A stretch of DNA of 64,000 bases from Wuchereria bancrofti (lineage: Eukaryota; Nematoda; Chromadorea; Rhabditida; Onchocercidae): the NCBI GenBank assembly GCA_005281725.1, contig SSBO01000016.1, forward strand, positions 99,768-163,767. The letters run 5' to 3'. The position numbers and the translations under genes are program-made. Under the pieces are notes generated by a model. It was given only the letters and a program-made list of their open reading frames with translations, ran no database searches and was not told the origin of the DNA. Positions 24,701-34,861 of this stretch are shown here, one piece after another (the first letter of the stretch is position 1; each line of letters starts with the position of its first letter).

Positions 24701-27700
24701 AGCGAGAGAGAGAAAGATCTAAAAATAAATGAATAATTAAAAAAATCCAGAAATAATTAAAAATGTAATAAAGTTTATCTATGAATGTGATAGATTGCTT
24801 GGATGATGATTTACTATTTAATTATCCTATTTCAATTCAGTCACTCGCTTTCACAGTTTAAACCATGATCTTGTATCAATACAAAATTAATTCAAATTAG
24901 TGTTTAAAATAAATTGTATAAATGTTATTCTTCAGAGCAGGAAAAGAAAGTCAAGAAATAAATAAAAATCTAAAAATAAATAAAAAATTATTCCATGCGT
25001 TGTGTAAAGTAAAACAAACATCGTTGAAACTAAATTATTTAAATATAGTTATGTTTTAGGCATTCCTGTGACTTATGCGACATCTGGCATTCCTGTGACC
25101 TATGCCAATCAAAAATCAATGCAAATTAATATTTGAAATAATTATAAAATAGTATTCTTTGCAACAATGTTATCACTGCTGTGTCATGTGTCAATTGTAC
25201 TTTTTTTAGTTTATCTCAAAAATTTCGAATTTTTATGATTACATAATTTACTATATCAGAAATGATATTCTTCGTGTAATGCTAACAAATAAATACAAAT
25301 AATTGTTTTTATTTAAATTACAAAATTTATTTAGAATTTGAAAGAAATAGAGTAAAAGAAAGAAAGAAAAAGTACTGCTCAATTCATATAGTTAGAACTG
25401 CTTTTCATTTAAACCGCAAATTATTTTTTTTTTCTCTTCTTAATTTTTTCTTTAAATAAACTATTATTATGGAAATTTTAAAGACTTGTAAAATAATATG
25501 TTGTACTTCAAAATTAGCTTAAAAATTAAAGTGCTTTATTAGTGTAATACTTACATTATCTCTTTTCTCTTCTCTCTATCGCTCTCACTTCCTTTTTTCC
25601 TTTGTTCTATTTACATAACATTTGTTTATGCTATCAGCAATACATACATCTCTTTTCTCCTCCAGCTTTCAGTGGAAAAAAAAGAAAAATTGTATACAAC
25701 GATATTTTACTATGTAATAAGATATTTTTTAAAGGGAAAAATGGGAAGTTTTTTCTTTCTTGCTTTTGTTTCTAAATTTTGAAATTTAATAAAATTTGTC
25801 GTTTCGTTTGTTTGTTTTCTATTGCATAACATCTTTTTTTTTGTTTAAATATGTTTAAACTTTTTTTGATATTATCAAATAAAAAAGCATAAATGTTTAA
25901 AATTTTGAAAATTATTTCTAATAAATTGATTTTTTTGTACAGAAATACTTTAAAAATTGCATAAGTTAAATTACAATCATTCAATTTTTTTTAACCTGTC
26001 GAATCATGAATACTGCTCGTCGTTGTACTGGATCCGGCTTGTGATAATCAATATGTCGAATGGTATCTGGCGCTTTAGCAAAATTGATTCGACCACATTT
26101 CTTTAGTACCGTTTTAGCAATAACTGGAGCTTTCATTTCCATTGCATATGAAATTGACCGAATGATACCTTTTTCAAGCTATAAAAGAAAATAAACATTT
26201 ATCATGACAGTAATAATAATAATTAATTAATCGAAATAAATAACTTTTTACAATTACAGATACTCAATGCTATCCAGTAAATTTTAAAAAGTATCTTTAA
26301 AAGTATTTAATTAGTAATTAATTCATTTTATTTGAAGCCAAATTACTCAATTAAAATGTGCTTTTTTTGCACTAATTATCTTAAGAAAAAAGAAGTATTC
26401 TAAAATGGAAATAATAAATAATCATAATCAGTATCACGATAGGGAAGAAAACAAACATTTACCATGATAATGATTATAATTGTTACTAATCGAAATTAAC
26501 AACTTTTGCAATTACAGATACACAATCTATCAAATAAATTTTAAAAAATATCTTTAAAAAATATTATCATGCAAATGATTTTTTTTCATTTTTTATTTGT
26601 TATGATTAAAATATACGATAGAAAATATTGTTTATAACATAAATATTCAAAATGAATAGTAAATTAGCACAAATAAATAAATAAACAAATAATGCAAGTA
26701 AATAAGAAAAAAAGAAAAAATCTGACTAAGTTAACTGATGTAAAAATAAACAAATAATTAGCAAATAATAATTAAATTGAAATAGAGCTATAAATTAAAT
26801 GCCAAATTTATTTGAAATATACCTCAGTGAAACCTTTATCGAAATTGATAGTCAATTTTTGCAAAATTGATATAAAACTATCCCAATCACTTGCACTTTC
26901 ATGCAAACATTCACGCATTGCATGCTTGCAATCATCACTGCAGTAATCGTTCATTTCTTTTTTCATTGAAATACAAATTGATGAACAAGTTGTTATCATA
27001 TTTGCATGCTTTATTACGCATGAATTATTAACAACTTCAACTTCCATAGCTAATCTTAAAAAAAATGTCAATTAATAAAATTTAAATTGTAAATTAATTT
27101 TATTACTTAAAATTTATAAAAAAAATGTCGAAGAAAATAAAAATTTCATTCTATTGAAATTATATNTGGAAATTTTAAAGACTTGTAAAATAATATGTTG
27201 TACTTCAAAATTAGCTTAAAAATTAAAGTGCTTTATTAGTGTAATACTTACATTATCTCTTTTCTCTTCTCTCTATCGCTCTCACTTCCTTTTTTCCTTT
27301 GTTCTATTTACATAACATTTGTTTATGCTATCAGCAATACATACATCTCTTTTCTCCTCCAGCTTTCAGTGGAAAAAAAAGAAAAATTGTATACAACGAT
27401 ATTTTACTATGTAATAAGATATTTTTTAAAGGGAAAAATGGGAAGTTTTTTCTTTCTTGCTTTTGTTTCTAAATTTTGAAATTTAATAAAATTTGTCGTT
27501 TCGTTTGTTTGTTTTCTATTGCATAACATCTTTTTTTTTGTTTAAATATGTTTAAACTTTTTTTGATATTATCAAATAAAAAAGCATAAATGTTTAAAAT
27601 TTTGAAAATTATTTCTAATAAATTGATTTTTTTGTACAGAAATACTTTAAAAATTGCATAAGTTAAATTACAATCATTCAATTTTTTTTAACCTGTCGAA

Positions 27701-30700
27701 TCATGAATACTGCTCGTCGTTGTACTGGATCCGGCTTGTGATAATCAATATGTCGAATGGTATCTGGCGCTTTAGCAAAATTGATTCGACCACATTTCTT
27801 TAGTACCGTTTTAGCAATAACTGGAGCTTTCATTTCCATTGCATATGAAATTGACCGAATGATACCTTTTTCAAGCTATAAAAGAAAATAAACATTTATC
27901 ATGACAGTAATAATAATAATTAATTAATCGAAATAAATAACTTTTTACAATTACAGATACTCAATGCTATCCAGTAAATTTTAAAAAGTATCTTTAAAAG
28001 TATTTAATTAGTAATTAATTCATTTTATTTGAAGCCAAATTACTCAATTAAAATGTGCTTTTTTTGCACTAATTATCTTAAGAAAAAAGAAGTATTCTAA
28101 AATGGAAATAATAAATAATCATAATCAGTATCACGATAGGGAAGAAAACAAACATTTACCATGATAATGATTATAATTGTTACTAATCGAAATTAACAAC
28201 TTTTGCAATTACAGATACACAATCTATCAAATAAATTTTAAAAAATATCTTTAAAAAATATTATCATGCAAATGATTTTTTTTCATTTTTTATTTGTTAT
28301 GATTAAAATATACGATAGAAAATATTGTTTATAACATAAATATTCAAAATGAATAGTAAATTAGCACAAATAAATAAATAAACAAATAATGCAAGTAAAT
28401 AAGAAAAAAAGAAAAAATCTGACTAAGTTAACTGATGTAAAAATAAACAAATAATTAGCAAATAATAATTAAATTGAAATAGAGCTATAAATTAAATGCC
28501 AAATTTATTTGAAATATACCTCAGTGAAACCTTTATCGAAATTGATAGTCAATTTTTGCAAAATTGATATAAAACTATCCCAATCACTTGCACTTTCATG
28601 CAAACATTCACGCATTGCATGCTTGCAATCATCACTGCAGTAATCGTTCATTTCTTTTTTCATTGAAATACAAATTGATGAACAAGTTGTTATCATATTT
28701 GCATGCTTTATTACGCATGAATTATTAACAACTTCAACTTCCATAGCTAATCTTAAAAAAAATGTCAATTAATAAAATTTAAATTGTAAATTAATTTTAT
28801 TACTTAAAATTTATAAAAAAAATGTCGAAGAAAATAAAAATTTCATTCTATTGAAATTATATCAATTTCTTTTAGTTAAACTTCTTATACCTACTTTCTG
28901 AAGTTTATTACTTTTATAATGCTTTTTTTCTGTTGCTTATCATATTTGATAGTTTGGTATAATTTTTTGGAATATACTTTGGTCATTTATTACGCTATTA
29001 AGTGCATTTATCATTTAGGTATATATATTTTTGAATACATTCTTGTAATGTTTTTTTACTAGTACTTTATCATATTTAGTATACAGATATTATTTTCCAG
29101 CGTAAATTTCTTTTCTTCATTTTAAATCAATTATAAATGAAATGCTAGCCTGTGTAATTTATCGATGGTACCTTCGATTAAACGNCGTTTCGTTTGTTTG
29201 TTTTCTATTGCATAACATCTTTTTTTTTGTTTAAATATGTTTAAACTTTTTTTGATATTATCAAATAAAAAAGCATAAATGTTTAAAATTTTGAAAATTA
29301 TTTCTAATAAATTGATTTTTTTGTACAGAAATACTTTAAAAATTGCATAAGTTAAATTACAATCATTCAATTTTTTTTAACCTGTCGAATCATGAATACT
29401 GCTCGTCGTTGTACTGGATCCGGCTTGTGATAATCAATATGTCGAATGGTATCTGGCGCTTTAGCAAAATTGATTCGACCACATTTCTTTAGTACCGTTT
29501 TAGCAATAACTGGAGCTTTCATTTCCATTGCATATGAAATTGACCGAATGATACCTTTTTCAAGCTATAAAAGAAAATAAACATTTATCATGACAGTAAT
29601 AATAATAATTAATTAATCGAAATAAATAACTTTTTACAATTACAGATACTCAATGCTATCCAGTAAATTTTAAAAAGTATCTTTAAAAGTATTTAATTAG
29701 TAATTAATTCATTTTATTTGAAGCCAAATTACTCAATTAAAATGTGCTTTTTTTGCACTAATTATCTTAAGAAAAAAGAAGTATTCTAAAATGGAAATAA
29801 TAAATAATCATAATCAGTATCACGATAGGGAAGAAAACAAACATTTACCATGATAATGATTATAATTGTTACTAATCGAAATTAACAACTTTTGCAATTA
29901 CAGATACACAATCTATCAAATAAATTTTAAAAAATATCTTTAAAAAATATTATCATGCAAATGATTTTTTTTCATTTTTTATTTGTTATGATTAAAATAT
30001 ACGATAGAAAATATTGTTTATAACATAAATATTCAAAATGAATAGTAAATTAGCACAAATAAATAAATAAACAAATAATGCAAGTAAATAAGAAAAAAAG
30101 AAAAAATCTGACTAAGTTAACTGATGTAAAAATAAACAAATAATTAGCAAATAATAATTAAATTGAAATAGAGCTATAAATTAAATGCCAAATTTATTTG
30201 AAATATACCTCAGTGAAACCTTTATCGAAATTGATAGTCAATTTTTGCAAAATTGATATAAAACTATCCCAATCACTTGCACTTTCATGCAAACATTCAC
30301 GCATTGCATGCTTGCAATCATCACTGCAGTAATCGTTCATTTCTTTTTTCATTGAAATACAAATTGATGAACAAGTTGTTATCATATTTGCATGCTTTAT
30401 TACGCATGAATTATTAACAACTTCAACTTCCATAGCTAATCTTAAAAAAAATGTCAATTAATAAAATTTAAATTGTAAATTAATTTTATTACTTAAAATT
30501 TATAAAAAAAATGTCGAAGAAAATAAAAATTTCATTCTATTGAAATTATATCAATTTCTTTTAGTTAAACTTCTTATACCTACTTTCTGAAGTTTATTAC
30601 TTTTATAATGCTTTTTTTCTGTTGCTTATCATATTTGATAGTTTGGTATAATTTTTTGGAATATACTTTGGTCATTTATTACGCTATTAAGTGCATTTAT

Positions 30701-33684
30701 CATTTAGGTATATATTTCTCTGAATACATTCTTGTAATGTTTTTTTACTAATACTTTATCATATTTAATATTCAGATATTATTTTCGAGCGTAAATTTCT
30801 TTTCTTCATTTTAAATCAATTATAAATGAAATGCTAGCCTGTGTAATTTATCGATGGCAACTTCGATTAAACGATATTTCATAACTGTTTGCCATAAAAT
30901 AGCGCTTATTTTACCGGGTTCCATTCCGAAGAATGCACGCCAGAACGGAGAATTATTTTGCAAGCAATTAGCATATGATTGGGATACTGATTTGCATGGA
31001 CCTGTTGTTATGCAAAGAAATGTTGGCGAAATAAGTTGAATGAAGAATTTTTGCACCATTTTTTCAACTTCATTCTTTATTTGTTGTGATGAAATATCCT
31101 TAAAAAAAAGATCAAAATAAGTTATAAAATTTTGTTAAATTTAAAATTTTATAATAATAACTTTTCTTTCAAACTGTGACGATAGTTTTAATAGTTAATT
31201 GGATAAATTGAAATGATTTTTCATATTTTTTTTGTTTTTTCGTTTTTGTTTTAGCTATTATGCAAAATTTTTTCTTTTAACAAAACAAAAATTAGTATAT
31301 CAGTTGCATTTTGAGTGAAATAATATGCTGTATTGATTGATTGATTGATTAATTGAAAAGCTTTTAGCACAAATAATTTATCAGAATTTGGAATAATTTA
31401 CCAGAATTTTTCAGCACAAATAATATCAGAATTAAAAAAGTGATAATTACTTTTTTAGTATATTCTATCTTAGTTTATCAAACAAAGCTGATTACGAATA
31501 TTATCAATAAGGGCATCGATAGAATCGATTACAGCTGATTGATTAAATAGTCGTGGAAAATATTTTGACACTTTTTCAAATAACTTCCACCGACCTAATT
31601 CAATGAGTTAAGTAATTTCTGCTAAAAATTCAACTTTTCAAAGTAACATTAATGAAAACCTAATTTATGATTTAAACGATTTTGTACCATATGTTTGTCA
31701 TTGTAAATGTTGAAAATAAATATTATTTCGTATTCAATGAATGATTGCGAAAAATACATTATATTACATCTTAATAATTAACTTAATTTTAACTATATGT
31801 GTTTTTTTATACATGCATATAATATGCAATTTATCAAAATAATTATCATAATCTATACATGCATGCAATATGCAAATTATTATCATAATGATTATATTTT
31901 AATTAATTAATAAATAATTAATCAGAAATTTATACATTTAAATAAGTATGCAAATTATCAAAATAATTATCATAATCTTATGTTTATCATTGTAAATGTT
32001 GAAAATAAATATTATAGTTTAACTATTATGATATATTATGTAAAAATAAATCTGATAAATGATAATAACATTCGTGTTATCGTTTATTACTAAACATTCA
32101 TCTAAAAATTATCATTTAAATTAAAAAAATTGCAACATGTTAACTAACCGTTGATATGATGAGCAATATTTTGTAATGTGCTTACAATTCGAACTGATGA
32201 AATTTTCAACAATAATAGTAAATAATCATCGCTTTTTTTGAAATTCTCAACATTTTGTTCGCATAAACAACTTCGTTCGATAACTGCTTCGGTTAAATCT
32301 TTTAACGTTATCACTGTCTTATCATTTCCCTTCAAATGATATTAGCTTCCTTCAATCATTTATCAAAGATTGAAAAAAAAGAAAGGAATTGTTATCATAT
32401 GAAATACTATAATTTGTTGATAATAAAATAATTAATGAGATTTTAATTTNAATTTATGATTTAAACGATTTTGTGCCATATGCTTGTCACTGTAAATGTT
32501 GAAAATAAATATTATTTCGTATTCAGTGAATGATTGCGAAAAATACATTATATTACATCCTAATAATTAATTTAATTTTAACTATATTTGTTTTTTATAC
32601 ATGCATATAATATGCAAATTATCAAAATAATTATTATCATAATCTTCTATACATGCATACAATATGCAAATTATTATCATAATAATGATTATATATTACT
32701 AATAAATAATCAATCAAAAATTTATACGTTTAAATGATTTTGCGGCACCCATATATTTGTCATTGTAAATGTTGAAAATAAATATTATAGTTTAACTATT
32801 ATGATATATTATGTAAAAATAAATCTGATAAATGATAATAACATTCGTGTTATCGTTTATTACTAAACATTAATCTAAAAACTATCATTTAAATTAAAAA
32901 AATTGCAACATGTTAACTAACCGTTGATATGATGAGCAATATTTTGTAATGTGCTTACAATTCGAACTGATGAAATTTTCAACAATAATAGTAAATAATC
33001 ATCGCTTTTTTTGAAATTCTCAACATTTTGTTCGCATAAACAACTTCGTTCGATAACTGCTTCGGTTAAATCTTTTAACGTTATCACTGTCTTATCATTT
33101 CCCTTCAAATGATATTAGCTTCCTTCAATCATTTATCAAAGATTGAAAAAAAAGAAAGGAATTGTTATCATATGAAATACTATAATTTGTTGATAATAAA
33201 ATAATTAATGAGATTTTAATTTGAAAGTACTTGGAAAATGTTTTAAAATGCTATCATAAATATTTAGTTGCATTTAAGTTATTCATTTTTTTCTTTTTTT
33301 TGCAAATGCTTACTAAAATCATTTCTTTTTATCAGATTTAAAATGTAATGATCTATTATGAAATGTCATCCAAACAATGGAATATTCAAATTTTTAAATT
33401 TAGCTATCATCAATGGTCGGTGTAATAAGCGCCGCTATTTTTGGCTCATTTCTTTTTGTTGCATAAACTTATAAAAATGTTCAAATCTTAATTTTTGAAA
33501 CAATTTAACAAATTCATTTTTTTTTAAGTTTCATAATTTCAATTTCATCATTATGGTATTATTCATTTCATCACTAAATTTGATAGAAATTAGAATGCGC
33601 AGCAATTTAAACATCAAATGAATGACTGAATTTATTCAACAATTGTAAACGTAATTGACTAACACGGACGCACGTATCTAACAT
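21697..33684 (-). CDS. Glypican core protein (partial gene model, seven exons)
   Basis: Glypicans are GPI-anchored heparan sulfate proteoglycan cores that shape Wnt, BMP and Hedgehog signalling at the cell surface. Collapsing the assembly copies gives an ordered minus-strand set: 33613-33684, 32149-32329 (copy 32922-33102), 31533-31594, 30839-31098, 30209-30440, 29382-29564 and 21697-21797. Together they encode about 363 residues with 15 Cys, close to the 14 conserved in the family. The order matches the family: an early Cys pair (SCLCEQ), a central dense block (NSCV..TTCSSIC..YCSDDC..ECL), then SDWDSFISILQ, the KKCG region and finally ICNDPS..KCWNN, matching the family's CND..CWNG. Phases agree at most junctions. 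The signal peptide is uncertain, and the Ser-Gly attachment and GPI regions are missing. I cannot say whether it corresponds to the C. elegans gpn-1 or lon-2 type. Confidence 0.82.
22199..22540. repeat. Cluster of GATACAGTAT-containing repeats in a glypican intron
   Basis: The motif GATACAGTATGGTGGC occurs three times (starting near 22241, 22453 and 22506), accompanied by AACAATACAATAACATGCC-like spacers. Inverted forms (GATACTGTA) lie at 22474 and 22527, the latter inside the 13-bp palindrome TGATACTGTATCA (22526-22538). A 25-bp direct repeat starting GTTGAAGAGATTAATAG lies at 22260 and 22304. The second half of the cluster reappears after the N at 24186 through the assembly overlap. Confidence 0.75.
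22473..25899. repeat. Direct copy across N at 24186 (assembly overlap)
   Basis: Positions 22473-24185 recur as 24187-25899 (1713 bp, offset 1714), with no difference seen. All of it is intronic with respect to the glypican model. Confidence 0.92.
25470..28862. repeat. Direct copy across N at 27166 (assembly overlap), with two glypican exons
   Basis: Positions 25470-27165 recur as 27167-28862 (1696 bp, offset 1697). The exon beginning LEKGII is therefore shown at 25996-26178 and 27693-27875. The Cys-rich exon is shown at 26823-27054 and 28520-28751. A third copy of both follows in the next overlap. Confidence 0.92.
29382..29564 (-). CDS. Glypican exon with KKCG region (other copies 27693-27875, 25996-26178)
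   Basis: Acceptor CTTTTATAG|CTTGAA and donor CGACAG|GTTAAA give 61 codons, phase 0 at both ends. The helix-like start (LEKGIIRSISYAMEM) followed by VLKKCGR aligns with the vertebrate segment that runs from the second ectodomain helix to the QGCGPP turn. The three displayed copies are identical on reading and are the same genomic exon. Confidence 0.82.
30209..30440 (-). CDS. Glypican Cys-rich core exon (other copies 28520-28751, 26823-27054)
   Basis: Acceptor TTTTTTAAG|ATTAGC and donor ACTGAG|GTATAT give one completing base plus 77 codons. Six cysteines lie in the spacing NSCV-x9-CSSIC-x9-YCSDDC-x6-CL. This matches the most diagnostic glypican block, where the family has C..A...M.YC..C..L...PC..YC.N...GCL. 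It is followed by an acidic/aromatic stretch (SASDWDSFISIL) equivalent to the family's DFEWNNFIDAM. Confidence 0.85.
30839..31098 (-). CDS. Glypican exon with three Cys; GC donor proposed
   Basis: The frame runs from TTTTAAG|GATATT and encodes VEKMVQKFFIQLI, then FLCITTGPC and YANCL, then a helix to DKLHR. In the glypican family this region leads straight into the Cys-rich block. The phase-matching junction uses a GC donor, CACAG|GCTAGC, which joins AG to the A that begins the next exon. If read through, the frame stops at 30820-30822. A conventional alternative (CCCG|GTAAAA at 30915 with an acceptor ATTAG|CTATGG) also keeps frame but drops about 27 family-matching residues. Confidence 0.7.
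31533..31594 (-). CDS. Short glypican exon
   Basis: Acceptor TTGAATTAG|GTCGG completes the split Gly codon of the preceding exon, and a donor GCT|GTAATC leaves phase 0. The 20 residues (RWKLFEKVSKYFPRLF and so on) fit the family's LF..L..YY segment. Two other GT sites downstream (ATTC|GTAATC and CTTT|GTTTGA) stay open but would break the frame of the next exon. Confidence 0.65.
31672..33222. repeat. Diverged direct copy across N at 32450
   Basis: Positions 31672-32449 correspond to 32451-33222. The first roughly 450 bp differ by many substitutions and small indels: the offset starts at 779 and ends at 773. The exon-bearing second half is nearly identical. Unlike the perfect overlaps elsewhere, this looks like two alleles or a real short duplication placed end to end. 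Confidence 0.85.
32149..32329 (-). CDS. N-terminal glypican exon with SCLCEQ (copy at 32922-33102)
   Basis: The 60 codons plus one base end at AACG|GTTAGT. The motif SCLCEQNVENFKKSDDYL aligns with the family's TCCSQEMEEKY...DDF. The acceptor is probably TTTGAAG|GGA (phase 0), an unusual sequence, so the exon start is uncertain. The protein sequence is the same in both displayed copies although the flanking intron differs. Confidence 0.75.
33613..33684 (-). CDS. Candidate N-terminal glypican exon
   Basis: Twenty-four codons between CTAG|ATG and a donor GAT|GTTTAA, phase 0 on both sides, so it joins the 32329 exon in frame. The residues DTCVRVSQLRLQLLNKF resemble the first-Cys segment of glypicans (C..VR..Y...GF). 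The in-frame TAG just before the ATG means the upstream limit is either an acceptor or a start codon. No signal peptide is encoded here, so another exon is needed. Confidence 0.42.
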
Positions 33685-34190
33685 CTAGTCATATCATTGT
33701 TACTAAATAAAAAAAGGTAATAAAATATTATCAATGATGAAAAATTATTTGCTATCAATGATAGCAAATAAATAAGCGAAGTAATAATTCGTATATTTGC
33801 TTATTCATTCATAATAATGAAGAAGTGTATCCTAATTGTTTGTTTTAACTACAGCAAATATTAAATTAAGTTGAAAATTAAAATAAGTTGAAAAATTTGA
33901 AGTAAGTAAGAAGGTAATTAAATTGAATTTCAGTTACAAAAGAAAAAAAGAAGAAATGTACAAATAATAAACAAGTTGATAAACCTGTACAAATGTTATT
34001 GACGATGATGATAAGATGATAATGCAAATGATTATCATCAATGATAATAGTGAACGGTTAAAAGAAATTTTTAACAAATAACGAAAGTATTCCATTATAA
34101 TATGAATCGTTCGATTGGTAAAGCGGAAATATTCTTTCTTAACAAATCACCATTATCTTATCAGTGATAAGTGGCAGTGATTCAATTGCA
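33685..34190. other. Intergenic or intronic AT-rich DNA
   Basis: No supported feature. It lies between the candidate first glypican exons. Confidence 0.4.
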
Positions 34191-34191
34191 C

Positions 34192-34263
34192 ATTGCAAAT
34201 AATAGTAATGAAGTAAGGTGTGCAACGTATGCTTTCATCGCAAACAAAATGAAACATACACAC
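34192..34263 (-). CDS. Possible signal-peptide first exon upstream of glypican
   Basis: A good acceptor (ATTCCTTTCAG|GTGTG) is followed after 25 bases by ATG at 34238. The frame MKAYVAHLTSLLLFAM has the charge-plus-hydrophobic pattern of a signal peptide and can end at AAT|GTGCAA. The acceptor just before an ATG would suit spliced-leader addition. Its phase (2) does not fit the candidate exon at 33613-33684, so a direct join fails. An alternative ATG frame (from 34253) is also open. Confidence 0.25.
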
Positions 34264-34724
34264 CTGAAAGGAATGATTCATAATTGAAGAAAATTAAAAA
34301 GCACTTTAAAAAAAAAAAACAATAATTCAGTTTTATACAATGTTTATAATAATGAAAGAGTAAATAGTTTAGAGAATTTCTTCCGCATTTCAATTCTTTG
34401 ATCATTTTAACAAATCTAAAAATTTAGCATTAATGGTTAGTATTCTTTAATGTCATCAAATATAGATCTGAAGTGACATGTTTAAAAAAAAAAACAGCAA
34501 TTTTTAAAAATTTTCCAAATTTTTCAATTTTAATCGTTTTTGATTAAAATCTTTATTTGTTCAAATTAATGTTAATATTTCTCTTTTTCTTGCGATAATA
34601 ATAGTTTTTTCTTTTTTTATAGGATAATTTAGCAAAATTCACTTTTTTTATCTTTCTTACGATGCAAAAATCATTTCTTATAATCATATAAGGAAGATTA
34701 TGATTCATTTTTTTTAATTTTCAG

Positions 34725-34861
34725 AAATTTCCGAATCTTTTTTCTACTCACTTCTTTTCTATTAAAATGGCATTTCGGTCAATTTCAGTATCAAATGATA
34801 GCAATTTTACAGATATAATAGAATTAAACCACTGCTCTAAATTTTTAGCAGATTTAATCAG
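34725..34861 (+). CDS. Possible first exon of an unrecognised plus-strand gene
   Basis: A canonical acceptor, TTTTTTTTAATTTTCAG, ends at 34724. After 42 bases comes ATG at 34767 and 32 codons (start MAFRSISVSND, later LNHCSKFLADLIR) to a donor ATCAG|GTTAGC. An acceptor shortly upstream of an ATG is the usual look of a nematode spliced-leader site. It would be divergent from the glypican gene. No further exon was found and no family is recognised. Confidence 0.3.

Larger units (their letters stand above)
27497..30873. repeat. Direct copy across N at 29185 (assembly overlap with divergent end)
   Basis: Positions 27497-29184 recur as 29186-30873 (offset 1689). Most of the copy is identical, but the last roughly 200 bp next to the N differ at several positions, including two codons of the partial glypican exon at 29148-29184. 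Divergence confined to the contig end suggests an alternative haplotype or low-quality terminal sequence. Confidence 0.88.

Noticed and set aside
30854..31039. 61-codon plus-strand frame opposite a glypican exon
   Set aside because: Antisense shadow of the minus-strand exon that fits the glypican family.
33413..33469. Short hydrophobic plus-strand frame (MVGVISAAIFGSFLFVA)
   Set aside because: Only 18 codons, no donor or acceptor of note; likely chance.
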